Positions 1 through 9,233 of a stretch of 64,000 nucleotides of DNA are shown here, piece by piece. The translations under genes and the position numbers were made by a program. Positions within the stretch are counted from its first letter, which is position 1. Each line of letters starts with the position of its first letter. The notes beneath the pieces were generated by a model that saw only the letters and a list, made by a program, of their open reading frames with translations, had not been told where the DNA came from and made no database searches. Source of the DNA: Phylloscopus collybita. Its lineage: Eukaryota; Chordata; Aves; Passeriformes; Phylloscopidae. The stretch is taken from positions 30,490,001 through 30,554,000 of the forward strand of contig JAJNNQ010000137.1 in the NCBI GenBank assembly GCA_027886175.1, written 5' to 3'.

Positions 1-3000
1 AAAGACTGATGACTGTATTTTGAAAACAGGAGATCTTAATGTTAGTCTAGAATACAGTAAGAAGTATCTGTGTTAATTTATTCTGGTTTCAGAGCATATT
101 AAACAAAATGTGACCTGTCCTGAACCTGACATTCCTTGAGAGGCAATATAAAATGCTGTTAAACATGCTAATGGCATAGAAAACCCCCCACCCTTGTGTC
201 AACACTCAGACTCCTGATTGTCTCAGGCAGCCCTAGGCAGAGGTCCATAGCCAGCAAACTCCCCTTCACACGCTACCAGAGGCCTGGCTCAAGCACCCAA
301 TGTGTCTGGGCTGCAGCCTGAGGTGTTCTCTTACCATTTCAAGGCAGAATTTTTGGTGCTTGCAATGCACTGGGTGCATTCATGGGAGATGTGCTTGCCA
401 GTGAGCTAAGTGCTGCTGGGTGGGTACAGGTATAGGGAGCAGGGTTTGCTGCAGCTAAGTTAAAATCTCTGCCATAATGACTAATGTTTGCCTGATTTAG
501 AAAATGGAAAACCATAAGGTAAATAACAAGGTTATTGGTGTTACAAAGTCAAGGGAACAGAATTATAGTGGCATTCCAAAAAACAGCAATCTGAAGAGAA
601 TGAAGAAGTTCTTACTCTCTGTATGAGCATGGAAAATGAATAAGAGGAAAATTAGGCAACATTATCTAAAATAATTTCTGATGGCTAATATTTTAAAATG
701 TCCAGGACCCAAAACTCAGCTGTCAAGCCACTGTCCCAGCATCCAGAAATATATGCAGACTTTGCAAATAAATTGCAAAAAATTTGCAAAAGCTCTGTCA
801 AGAATTTAGTAGCAAAACCAGGAACAAGGTCTGCCTACTTTTCTCATCTGCCTTGGCTACTTATCTAGCCATCTACAATGCTTTATCATGTAAATATATA
901 TAAATATATATATGCACTCAAATTTTATTTTAAACATTCAAATGTCAATACTAGTATCACCATACTTCATGTTTTAGCTTTTATCAAGCTAGTTTTGTTA
1001 TCTCTAATTTAAACAGAGTATTGCAAAGTCTCAGTAAGAACTATATTTGAATTTGGATATATTTAGGAGTAATGCAGTTCTAGATATTTCAAGTTAGAAT
1101 ATTTATTCATAAAATAAAATGGAGTCTACTCAGGATTTCATGGTTAGAAGTGAAATTATTTGTCTGGCTTTGCATTTAATTGGACTAATTAGTGGCTGGA
1201 CTCAGCATAATTATTCAGTTTCCTAGGAAAGGACTCAATGTACCATATTTTACACGATCTATATTATCTGATACATGTTTTATACAAAATTCTGGGGAAA
1301 AAAATTGCAAGATGAAGAGAGAATCTTATTTTACACAACCTGTTTCACAATTTTACACAACCTGTTTCACAAGCCTCTCTGAAACTAAGATGTTTAAATG
1401 ACCAAAACGATCTTGCATGTTTTGCCGATATAACTATTATACAATCCATTTATGGCTGATATTTCTTTAGTTTATGGAGCCTTATACTCCTGGTCTCTCT
1501 TTAAAGATGATTTTATAACTAAAACTGAAATACACACAACATACACACAAAAGTTCTCTCAACAGAATTCTAAGCCTGTGAGTTCAAGCACTCAAAGGAT
1601 TTAAAAATATAAGAATCAAGAATGCTAGTGAATTCTTAGGTCATGTCCCTTTTATAAATATGCGTAATATTTAATGATGCTCCTCTATTCTCTGTTGCTG
1701 TTCCTACTAAGAATTTTTCCACAAATTTTTGTTTGGCTGGCTATGGAAGGTAGTTCCTCCAAGTCAACAAGCCCACTGCTAAAGTTCTAGATTTTATTTC
1801 AAAATTTGATGAGATTTACCGGGTCATATACTTTTCTTGATATTGATCATTCATTAGAAGTTGAAGCGTGGAAGTTATGTATAGGCATATAAAACATTTG
1901 TCTTAGCTTGTTTTCTGCCATGAAAAAAATCCAGCCCAAATCAAACTGGAGAAAGTTTAAGGAACTTAAATTACAGGTCACAGGTTGTTAATGGGGAGTA
2001 TTGGACAGTTTAATATTAGTGCAGGCTGGGACTGATGAGTTATGCCTGAGCTGCAATCCATAATGAACGTAAGAGTATGAAGAACATAAATTAATTACTG
2101 GTTTGGGAGACGTTTCATTTTTTTTTTCTTTTTTCCAAAACACAATTTTCAATAGCCTGGAGGGTCCATATTCTTTCTTATCATAGACAGCTCTGGAAAT
2201 CCAACACAAAGGATAAAGCACAGAAGAAGAGATTGGATGAGCGGCATTTTAGTTTTCACATCTCTGAAGTAGCCTATTGCTCTTAAGGAGGTTATAACCC
2301 TTTCTGAGACCACAGACAAAACAATTTAAATCCAGCATGGTTAGAATATCCTGCATGAGATGGGCTGAAGCTAAGCATGGGTTGAGGTCCAGTCTGAGCA
2401 GGGTTTGAGCCCTGAAAATTGCAATATTTATTTAGAAAAATTCAAAAGAAAAGTAACACAAATTTTAATTTTCAACAATTACATGGCTTCAAAATTGACC
2501 ACAATATTACAGTAATGTCAAGGAAGGGTTAAAGAAGCTCAGAATGAAATGATAGAACACAAGTCAAACATCCTGTCTGACTAAATTGCCATAGACTGCA
2601 CCACGTGATTATGCAGAAAGCACTAAAATGCTGAAGTCTCCATCTACAATGTAGATGTAAAAAAAGGATTTATCTAGTGATGAGTTAAAACTGTTCCTAG
2701 TTATGATTTATCTGAGTTGAGACTAGTATGACACTTCATTGGAATCAATCTGCCTTGGCTTGCTAAAGAACAAAATGCAACCAGATTCACAAGAGAGGAG
2801 ATGACCTCATGAACTTGAATACCTGCCCTACCTTGCGGCTGTCATTAACTCATAGTTGTTGACCAACGGGATCATAAAACTTTTGTTGCAATTAGTGACT
2901 GATAGTGAATTTTAAAACCCAGAGACATATATGTTAAATTAATCAGCAACAGTTACCTTGCCCGTGTTTATTCAGGTTTTATTTATTGTGAAATATGAGA

Positions 3001-3378
3001 TGACATATTTTACTTGTCACTGTGGAAATATTTATATCCCGAGTGGAAAGTAAATAAAATACCTTAAACATAGTTAAATCATAATTATTAGTAATTATTG
3101 AATAAAAGAAATCTTCAAAAAGATTTTGAAGCTGAAAAAGCTGATTCAGATACTGAGTTTGGAAAAAAATTAAATATTCAATTTATATGCGGAGCTCAGA
3201 TTTTAGTTTGCAGTTCAAAACTATCTGAGAAAGCATGTAATTTATACATTATTAACACTTTCTTGGATTATGGGCATGGGAGAGTACAAATAACATCAAC
3301 TTGGAAAATATGGTAAAGTAGCATTAAGTATATACACTAAAAGTAAAGGAAATTACAAACTGACATCCAAGGGACTAA
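1..3378. other. Gene-free AT-rich flank
   Basis: I see no recognisable gene, exon or complete repeat here. Open frames are at most about 77 codons, interrupted on both strands, and match no family I know. There is a small AT microsatellite near 890-915 (alternating TA runs). The segment ends at the 5 bp target duplication of the provirus that follows. It is probably intergenic or intronic host DNA. Confidence 0.6.
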
Positions 3379-3383
3379 GGATA
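3379..3383. repeat. Left target-site duplication (GGATA) of element 1
   Basis: The five bases GGATA directly precede the left LTR and recur directly after the right LTR at 9970-9974. A 5 bp duplication is usual for ERV-L-type integrases. The perfect match shows one intact integration rather than a recombined or rearranged copy. Confidence 0.93.
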
Positions 3384-3853
3384 TGTCTTGGTTTAGAAAG
3401 ACAGGTATCTGCCAGGGAAACTGAGGTTCCCCTAGGATGGAGAATACCAACCCCTCGCACCCCGACGAATTATAATTTTGCAATCAAGGGCTCTCAGGCA
3501 AAAAATGTTGGGAATAGGAATAACAGTTCTTTACTAGGAGGTATTAACAATACAAATATGATAGGAAACAAAACCACCCAACCAACCAAACAAATAAACA
3601 AATAAACAATAATTTTAGAAGAAAACCCTGACAAAGTCAGAGTTTCAATCTGACCCTGTGATTCAGGATGTTGATAACAGTCCGAACGTAAACAGTCCAA
3701 ACACTTCTGGAGTGGCAGACGTGATCCTGTTGGAGCAGAGATGATTCTGCGAAGAAACCGGTTCAGGGACGGCCAGGAGGGAGACAGGATGACGAGCACA
3801 GGAGACGAAGAAGCTCTTCCCACACCGCCACGAAGGAAGCGCCGCGCACCCCG

Positions 3854-3941
3854 CTCCTGCAGCAGGGCCGAACCACTCCTGCAGCAGGGCCGAACCCCTC
3901 CTGCAGCAGGGCCGAACCACTCCTGCAGCAGGGCCGAACCG
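3854..3941. repeat. 22 bp minisatellite in the 3' LTR, four copies
   Basis: Four head-to-tail 22 bp units each contain CTGCAGCAGGGCCGAACC and differ mainly at the last base. The starts are 3854, 3876, 3898 and 3920. The same four units occur in the other LTR at 9704-9791. The repeat is GC-rich and lies upstream of the LTR core shared with element 2. Confidence 0.95.
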
Positions 3942-3945
3942 CCAA

Positions 3946-3983
3946 CCCCCGGCCACCCCCCCCTCCCCCCCACCCCCCACCGC
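3946..3983 (-). other. G-rich tract in the 3' LTR, possible G-quadruplex
   Basis: The plus strand is almost all C, in runs of five to eight, so the element's sense strand has at least four closely spaced runs of five or more G. Such a pattern can form a G-quadruplex. It lies between the octamer and the 22 bp minisatellite. The equivalent tract in the 5' LTR is 9796-9833. Folding is inferred from sequence only. Confidence 0.6.
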
Positions 3984-4004
3984 CAGGGCATGAGATGTAT
4001 AGAA

Positions 4005-4012
4005 ATGCAAAT
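4005..4012 (-). promoter_or_regulatory. Octamer (POU-type) motif in the element 1 LTR
   Basis: ATGCAAAT on the plus strand (ATTTGCAT on the element strand) is the classical octamer bound by POU factors such as Oct-1. The copy in the 5' LTR is 9855-9862. It is notable here because the same octamer is the core of the large tandem array at 51.9-55.6 kb. Binding is not shown. Confidence 0.5.
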
Positions 4013-4122
4013 GCACCGCACAGGCTGGGGAAGGTAACAATGGCCTATCAAGGTGGGTCATCAGGCCTCAAAACAGATGTAAATAGAATACACAAAACCC
4101 AGCTCCACAACCCAAGACAACG

Positions 4123-4133
4123 TTCCACCCCTT
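4123..4133 (-). other. Polypurine tract candidate of element 1
   Basis: On the minus strand the purine run AAGGGGTGGAA lies three bases before the 3' LTR. This is where retroviruses prime plus-strand DNA synthesis. The run is broken by one T and does not touch the LTR, which is slightly atypical. Confidence 0.65.
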
Positions 4134-4198
4134 ATTCTATTACCATCTGTATCATACCTAAATTAATAAACTCCACTATACAGAATGAACCCTCACAC

Positions 4199-7100
4199 TC
4201 AGTTCTCACTTAGGATTAGGTTTTCCTGTGGTACACAACTGGTTTTCCCATCTTTCTGCATCACCCACCAAGTGTTACCAGGTCCTTGAGCAAAAACAAT
4301 CCCACGGGTGGGTTCACCTTTGCCCAAGGTGGGGTTTACCCAAACAGTCTTTCCTAAGATACCTCTCATATGTACTACAGGGACTTTGTCTCCATCCACT
4401 GTGTGCAAAGGGGTAGAGTGGGCAGGACCAGCTCGATTAATAGACCCTCGGGTGTTGACCATCCAGGTGGCCTTTGCTAAGTTCACTTCCCAATTTCTGA
4501 AGGTCCCCCCGCCAAGTGCTTTCAGGGTGGTCTTAAGCAGTCCATTGCACCGTTCAACTTTCCCGGCAGCTGGTGCATGATAAGGGATGTGATATATCCA
4601 TTCAATGCCGTGTTCCTTAGCCCAGGTGTTTATGAGGCTGTTCTTGAAATGAGTCCCGTTGTCCGACTCAATCCTCTCAGGGGTGCCATGTCTCCACAGG
4701 ACTTGTTTTTCCAGGCCCAGGATGGTGTTCCGGGCGGTGGCATAAGGCACAGGATAGGTCTCCAGCCACCCAGTGGTGGCTTCCACCATGGTCAGCACAT
4801 AGCGCTTGCCTTGGCGGGTTTGGGGCAGAGTGATGTAATCAATCTGCCAGGCCTCCCCATACTTGTACTTGGACCACCGTCCACCGTACCAGAGGGGCTT
4901 CACCCGCTTGGCCTGCTTGATGGCAGCACACGTCTCACAGTCGTGGATAACCTGTGAAATACTGTTCATGGTTAGATCCACCCCTCGGTCTCGTGCCCAC
5001 TTATAGGTGGCATCTCTGCCCTGATGACCTGAAGCATCATGGGCCCACCGAGCTAGGAACAACTCTCCCTTGTGTTGCCAATCCAAGTCTACCTTGGATA
5101 CCTTTATCCTCGCAGCTTGATCTACTTGCTCGTTGTTCCGGTGCTCCTCATTAGCCCGACTCTTGGGGACATGGGCATCCACATGACGGACTTTCACAGG
5201 TAGTTTCCCTACCCTGATGGCAATGTCCTTCCACTCATCAGCAGCCCAGATTGGTTTTCCCCTACGCTTCCAGTTGGCTTTTTTCCACCTTTCCAGCCAG
5301 CCCCACAGAGCATTAGCCACCATCCACGAATCAGTGTAGAGGTAGAGCTTCGGCCACTTCTCTCTTTCAGCAATGTCCAGGGCCAATTGAACAGCTTTGA
5401 GTTCAGCAAGCTGGCTTGACCCACCTTCTCCTTCAGTGGCGTGTGCAACTTGTCTTGTGGGGCTCCATACGGCTGCTTTCCACTTCCGGTTCATCCCTAC
5501 GATGCGACAGGAACCATCAGTGAAAAGAGCGTAGCGTGTTTCTTCTGCTGGCAGTTGGTTGTATGGTGGAGCTTCTTCAGCCCGGGTTACTTGTTCTTCT
5601 TCGTCAGTGAGACTGAAGTTCTCAGCTTCTGGCCAGTTGGTGATTACTTCCAAAATCCCAGGGCGATTCGGGTTACCAATACGGGCGCGCTGAGTGATGA
5701 GGGCGATCCATTTGCTCCATGTGGCATCGGTAGCATGGTGGGTGGAGGGAACCTTTCCTTTAAACATCCATCCCAGCACCGGTAGTCGGGGTGCCAGGAG
5801 GAGTTGTGCTTCAGTGCCAATCACCTCTGAGGCAGCTTGAACTCCTTCGTAGGCGGCCAAGATCTCCTTCTCTGTGGGAGTGTAATTGGCTTCAGACCCT
5901 CTGTAGCTTCGGCTCCAGAATCCCAGTGGCCGGCCTCGAGTCTCACCTGGCACCTTCTGCCACAGGCTCCAGGACAGACCATGGCTCCCGGCTGCAGAGT
6001 AGAGCACATTCTTTACCTCTGGTCCCGTCCTGACTGGGCCAAGGGCTACCGCATGTGCGATTTCCTGCTTGATCTGGGCAAAGGCGTGTTGCTGTTCTGG
6101 GCCCCAGTGGAAATCGTTCTTCTTGCGGGTAACCAGGTAGAGAGGGCTCACAATCTGACTGTACTCAGGGATGTGCATCCTCCAAAAGCCAATGGCCCCT
6201 AGGAAAGCTTGTGTTTCCTTCTTGTTGGTTGGTGGGGACATGGCAGTGATCTTATTGATGACCTCAGTGGGAATCTGACGCCGTCCATCTTGCCACTTCA
6301 CTCCCAGGAACTGGATCTCTTGGGCAGGTCCCTTGACTTTGCTCCTCTTGATGGCAAAACCGGCTTCCAGGAGAATTTGGATGATCTTCTCTCCTTTCTC
6401 AAAGACTTCCATTGCCGTGTTCCCCCACACAATGATGTCATCTATGTACTGTAGATGGTCCGGAGCCTCACCCTTTTCCAGTGCATCCTGGATCAGTCCA
6501 TGGCAGATGGTGGGACTGTGCTTCCACCCCTGGGGCAGCCGATTCCAGGTGTACTGCACACCCCTCCAGGTGAAAGCAAACTGGGGTCTGCACTCTGCTG
6601 CCACAGGAATGGAGAAGAAGGCATTGGCAATGTCAATGGTCGCATACCACTTTGCTGCCTTGGACTCCAGCTCATACTGCAACTCCAACATGTCTGGCAC
6701 AGCAGCGCTCAGTGGTGGCGTGACTTCATTCAGACCACGGTAATCCACTGTCAGTCTCCATTCCCCACTGGGCTTACGCACAGGCCAGATGGGGCTGTTA
6801 AAAGGCGAATGAGCCTTACTGACCACCCCTTGGCTCTCCAGTTTACGAATCATCTCATGGATCGGGGTCACAGAGTCTCTGTCAGTGCGGTATTGCCGAC
6901 GGTGCACTGTTGCTGTGGCAATTGGTACCTGTTGTTCTTCAACTCTTAGCAGTCCCACAGCAGAAGGGTCATCTGAGAGACCAGGCAAGGTATTCAGTTG
7001 TTTGATCTCTTCCGTCTCTACAGCAGCTACTCCAAAAGCCCAACGATATCCTTTTGGGTCTTTGAAATATCCATTTCTGAGATAGTCTATGCCGAGGATG

Positions 7101-7381
7101 CACGGGGCCTCTGGGCCAGTCACAATGGGGTGTTTCTGCCACCCATTCCCAGTTAAACTCACTTCGGCTTCCACTACAGTCAGCTGCTGGGACCCTCCTG
7201 TCACCCCAGAAATAGAAATGGGTTCTGTTCCTACATACCCTGATGGCATCAGGGTACATTGGGCACCAGTGTCAACCAAAGCCGTGTATTTTTGTGGGTC
7301 AGATGTGCCAGGCCATCGGATCCACACAGTCCAATAGATCCGATTATCCCTTTCCTCTACCTGGCTAGAGGCAGGGCCCCT
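4199..7381 (-). CDS. Element 1 pol: protease, reverse transcriptase, RNase H, integrase
   Basis: This is an open frame of 1,060 codons starting just after the gag UAG and in the same frame, so it is probably made by readthrough rather than from its own start. Numbering from the first GTG (7327), the protease motif LVDTGA is at residues 17-22. The RT has motif-A Asp232, LPQGW at about 264-268 and YIDD at 294-297. RNase H acidic residues are near D604, E642, D666 and D736, with HVDAH at 715-719. The integrase has a zinc finger H763/H768/C797/C800 and the triad D830, D889, E925, with exactly 35 residues between the last two. No dUTPase was recognised and no env follows. All catalytic residues I looked for are present and there is no internal stop. 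The CHGL-containing RT block argues for ERV-L rather than a gammaretrovirus. Confidence 0.95.
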   Translation of the reverse strand, partial: RGPASSQVEERDNRIYWTVWIRWPGTSDPQKYTALVDTGAQCTLMPSGYVGTEPISISGVTGGSQQLTVVEAEVSLTGNGWQKHPIVTGPEAPCILGIDYLRNGYFKDPKGYRWAFGVAAVETEEIKQLNTLPGLSDDPSAVGLLRVEEQQVPIATATVHRRQYRTDRDSVTPIHEMIRKLESQGVVSKAHSPFNSPIWPVRKPSGEWRLTVDYRGLNEVTPPLSAAVPDMLELQYELESKAAKWYATIDIANAFFSIPVAAECRPQFAFTWRGVQYTWNRLPQGWKHSPTICHGLIQDALEKGEAPDHLQYIDDIIVWGNTAMEVFEKGEKIIQILLEAGFAIKRSKVKGPAQEIQFLGVKWQDGRRQIPTEVINKITAMSPPTNKKETQAFLGAIGFWRMHIPEYSQIVSPLYLVTRKKNDFHWGPEQQHAFAQIKQEIAHAVALGPVRTGPEVKNVLYSAAGSHGLSWSLWQKVPGETRGRPLGFWSRSYRGSEANYTPTEKEILAAYEGVQAASEVIGTEAQLLLAPRLPVLGWMFKGKVPSTHHATDATWSKWIALITQRARIGNPNRPGILEVITNWPEAENFSLTDEEEQVTRAEEAPPYNQLPAEETRYALFTDGSCRIVGMNRKWKAAVWSPTRQVAHATEGEGGSSQLAELKAVQLALDIAEREKWPKLYLYTDSWMVANALWGWLERWKKANWKRRGKPIWAADEWKDIAIRVGKLPVKVRHVDAHVPKSRANEEHRNNEQVDQAARIKVSKVDLDWQHKGELFLARWAHDASGHQGRDATYKWARDRGVDLTMNSISQVIHDCETCAAIKQAKRVKPLWYGGRWSKYKYGEAWQIDYITLPQTRQGKRYVLTMVEATTGWLETYPVPYATARNTILGLEKQVLWRHGTPERIESDNGTHFKNSLINTWAKEHGIEWIYHIPYHAPAAGKVERCNGLLKTTLKALGGGTFRNWEVNLAKATWMVNTRGSINRAGPAHSTPLHTVDGDKVPVVHMRGILGKTVWVNPTLGKGEPTRGIVFAQGPGNTWWVMQKDGKTSCVPQENLILSEN

Positions 7382-7386
7382 CTAGC
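7364..7386 (-). promoter_or_regulatory. gag-pol UAG stop in a perfect hairpin: candidate readthrough signal
   Basis: The gag stop TAG (7384-7382 on the minus strand) lies inside the 5' arm of an inverted repeat. Arm GCTAGAGG pairs with CCTCTAGC, 8 of 8, around a 7-base loop. Pol continues in the same frame with no other stop. Murine leukaemia virus also uses UAG readthrough to make Gag-Pol, though there the pseudoknot lies downstream of the stop. Element 2 keeps the UAG and six of the eight pairs. Function is inferred. Confidence 0.6.
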
Positions 7387-9142
7387 ACTGGTTATCCCCT
7401 CCCTGAGCATACATACTAGAGGTTCCTTCAAGGGGATTCAACACAGCATTGGCAGCTTGGTTATAGGAGGCTGAGGCTACTTTCATTTTCGTAGATCCCC
7501 CTTGGTGATTGTTCCTCTCCTTGAGCTCACGCACCCGTGCTGCCAGGACAGAAGTGGGTTTCCCATCCCACATTCCCATGTCTTCCCCATGGTCACGCAG
7601 ATAAAACCACAGGTCAGCTCTTGGGGTGTACCCTCTCTCTCGAGCTGGGGGTCGTTGGGCTCTAACTCTGGGGCCTGTGACTCGCACTGGTGCCACATTG
7701 GAACTGTTTGTCCTCATCTCCTCCCTCACCCCCCTTATCTCTTCTTTGAGTTCTTTAACCACGGCAGAGATATGAGCCTGCATCGGGCCATTGATCATAC
7801 TTTCATAATTCCTAAGCTTATTGGCAACAGACCCCACTGTCTCTCGATTGTCCTCAGCATTAATTGTTGCAATAAAGGTGGTGTACTGAGATGGCCCTAG
7901 ATTTGCCAGATTCCACAACATCTGCCCTGTGCATTTAACCTTGTCAGGGTCATTATCATGCTGTCCACTCCTCCCAAAAAGTACCTCCAGCACCGCCACT
8001 TCCCTCAGCTGTTGGATCCCTTCCTCCAGAGTTTTCCAGCGCATTCTATGGTGGTGCTCCTGCATTCTTTCTTTGTGGATAAATCTCTCTCTCACACTCA
8101 TTAAAAGCCGCTCCCAAAGGGAAAGGGGTCCTGGCTCTCTTACAAATACCTGATTTATACCTGAGTCCTGGGTCAAGGGTCCCAAATTCCTTGCCTCACC
8201 ACTGTCCAATTGCACACCAGTACCCATGAGGTCCCATACCCGAAGTAGCCAGGCTGTGTAAGCCTCACGCCCCCGCCGTACAATATCTTTTTGCAGGTTA
8301 CGGAGACTTTCATACGACAGGGACTCGGTGATGATCTGAACATGTGATTCCCCTGCAGGTTGTGAGGGCCCTCCTTTCTTATTGTCTGGGTTTGCTGTTT
8401 TCACCTTAGATTTCTTTGTTTCCACAGGGGCAACTGCCGCTGGCTGTGACTGCCCCTGTGGTTCAGCTGGGACCTGAGCAGTTGTAATCTCTGTGGGTTT
8501 CATTGCTGCACCATCAGGCTCTCTTTTGTCAGGGCAGGGGAAGGATTTCCCACTAGCTGGGGAAATGTACTCCCTCAGCATCTGGCCCATCTTCTCCTGC
8601 ATCTCCTTCATCAGAGCCCCCACCCAAACCGGGTGGTTTATCTCTGAGGCAGGCTGTGGGGCAGGAGCGGACTCTTGGGCTGCATTCTTATTCTCTGGGG
8701 TACTTATTAAGGTGCTTACCCAGGCCAATTTCCCCTTATCTCTGAATGCCAAACAGAACAGGCATACCAGCAACACCAGCCACTGTATGATATCATTAGC
8801 ACTCAGAGATTTCAACCCTTCAAAAACTGGTGGGGTGGACCCAAAAAACTGTGTGAAGGGCTGGGAGAAAATTTCCCCCGGTGCCATTTCCTTACAATAG
8901 GTACCATTGTTAAAGTAACCCCAGAAGCACAGAGTTAGCCTATGATAGCTATGAATCCATGTGCTTGCTTTCCAGAGGAAGTTAAAAATCCATGAATTTC
9001 TCACCTTATTAATCCACAAAATAAACTGAATGCCAGCCACAGTAGCCTTAGTCATAGGACCCATATTTACATAAGGAGTAGCAAATGGCAGAAATACAGC
9101 CACCACCACGTGCCACCCAAACCAGGGAAAGCTAGACCACAT
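7382..9142 (-). CDS. Element 1 gag (membrane-type N-terminus)
   Basis: This ORF of 586 codons begins at the first ATG after the primer site, 91 bases downstream of the 5' LTR. Hydrophobic stretches lie at about residues 8-25 and 34-46, and a strong one at 118-134, followed by a Pro/Ala/Lys-rich linker (about 150-265). A helical, Trp- and Leu-rich region from about 270 to 440 resembles a capsid (YTAWLLRVWDL, SLWERLL) and has a close counterpart in element 2. The C-terminal part is Arg/Pro-rich and I see no CCHC zinc knuckle, somewhat as in foamy viruses. It ends at a UAG followed in frame by pol. Identity as Gag rests on position and the match to element 2; no database search was possible. The membrane segments are unusual for a Gag. 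Confidence 0.85.
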   Translation of the reverse strand: MWSSFPWFGWHVVVAVFLPFATPYVNMGPMTKATVAGIQFILWINKVRNSWIFNFLWKASTWIHSYHRLTLCFWGYFNNGTYCKEMAPGEIFSQPFTQFFGSTPPVFEGLKSLSANDIIQWLVLLVCLFCLAFRDKGKLAWVSTLISTPENKNAAQESAPAPQPASEINHPVWVGALMKEMQEKMGQMLREYISPASGKSFPCPDKREPDGAAMKPTEITTAQVPAEPQGQSQPAAVAPVETKKSKVKTANPDNKKGGPSQPAGESHVQIITESLSYESLRNLQKDIVRRGREAYTAWLLRVWDLMGTGVQLDSGEARNLGPLTQDSGINQVFVREPGPLSLWERLLMSVRERFIHKERMQEHHHRMRWKTLEEGIQQLREVAVLEVLFGRSGQHDNDPDKVKCTGQMLWNLANLGPSQYTTFIATINAEDNRETVGSVANKLRNYESMINGPMQAHISAVVKELKEEIRGVREEMRTNSSNVAPVRVTGPRVRAQRPPARERGYTPRADLWFYLRDHGEDMGMWDGKPTSVLAARVRELKERNNHQGGSTKMKVASASYNQAANAVLNPLEGTSSMYAQGGDNQC

Positions 9143-9208
9143 TATTCTGGCCAGTGGGCTTTTATCTAATACTCAAGAACTGTTATTCCTCTCTCTCAAT
9201 GCCCTCGT

Positions 9209-9228
9209 GCCCCACTCGTTGGGCGCCA
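9209..9228 (-). other. Primer binding site of element 1 (tRNA-Lys type, with 2 extra bases)
   Basis: Five bases after the LTR the element strand reads TGGCGCCCAACGAGTGGGGC. This is the site complementary to the 3' end of tRNA-Lys1,2 except for two extra bases in its middle. Element 2 has the unexpanded form. Leader length from LTR to gag ATG is only 91 bases. Confidence 0.8.
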
Positions 9229-9233
9229 AAATC

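Larger units (their letters stand above)
3384..4119 (-). repeat. 3' LTR of element 1
   Basis: This 736 bp LTR matches 9234-9969 at every base I compared except position 4000. On the minus strand it starts TGTCTTGG at 4119 and ends CCAAGACA at 3384. Its 5' part (U3 by position) carries an octamer, ATTTGCAT on the element strand (4005-4012), then a very G-rich tract, then a four-copy 22 bp minisatellite. A core block near 3690-3745 resembles the LTR of element 2. ORFs of 185 and 132 codons occur in both LTRs only because the LTRs are near-identical; I do not regard them as genes. Confidence 0.95.

Noticed and set aside
3494..4061. 185- and 132-codon frames in the LTR, repeated at 9344-9911
   Set aside because: They are present twice only because the LTRs are near-identical. 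They overlap each other and the minisatellite, and show no domain.
4120..4198. Possible env remnant in element 1
   Set aside because: Only 79 bases lie between the pol stop and the 3' LTR, which is room for the polypurine tract and no more.
4308..7337. Many plus-strand frames opposite pol
   Set aside because: They are antisense shadows of a well-supported pol ORF, with no features of their own.
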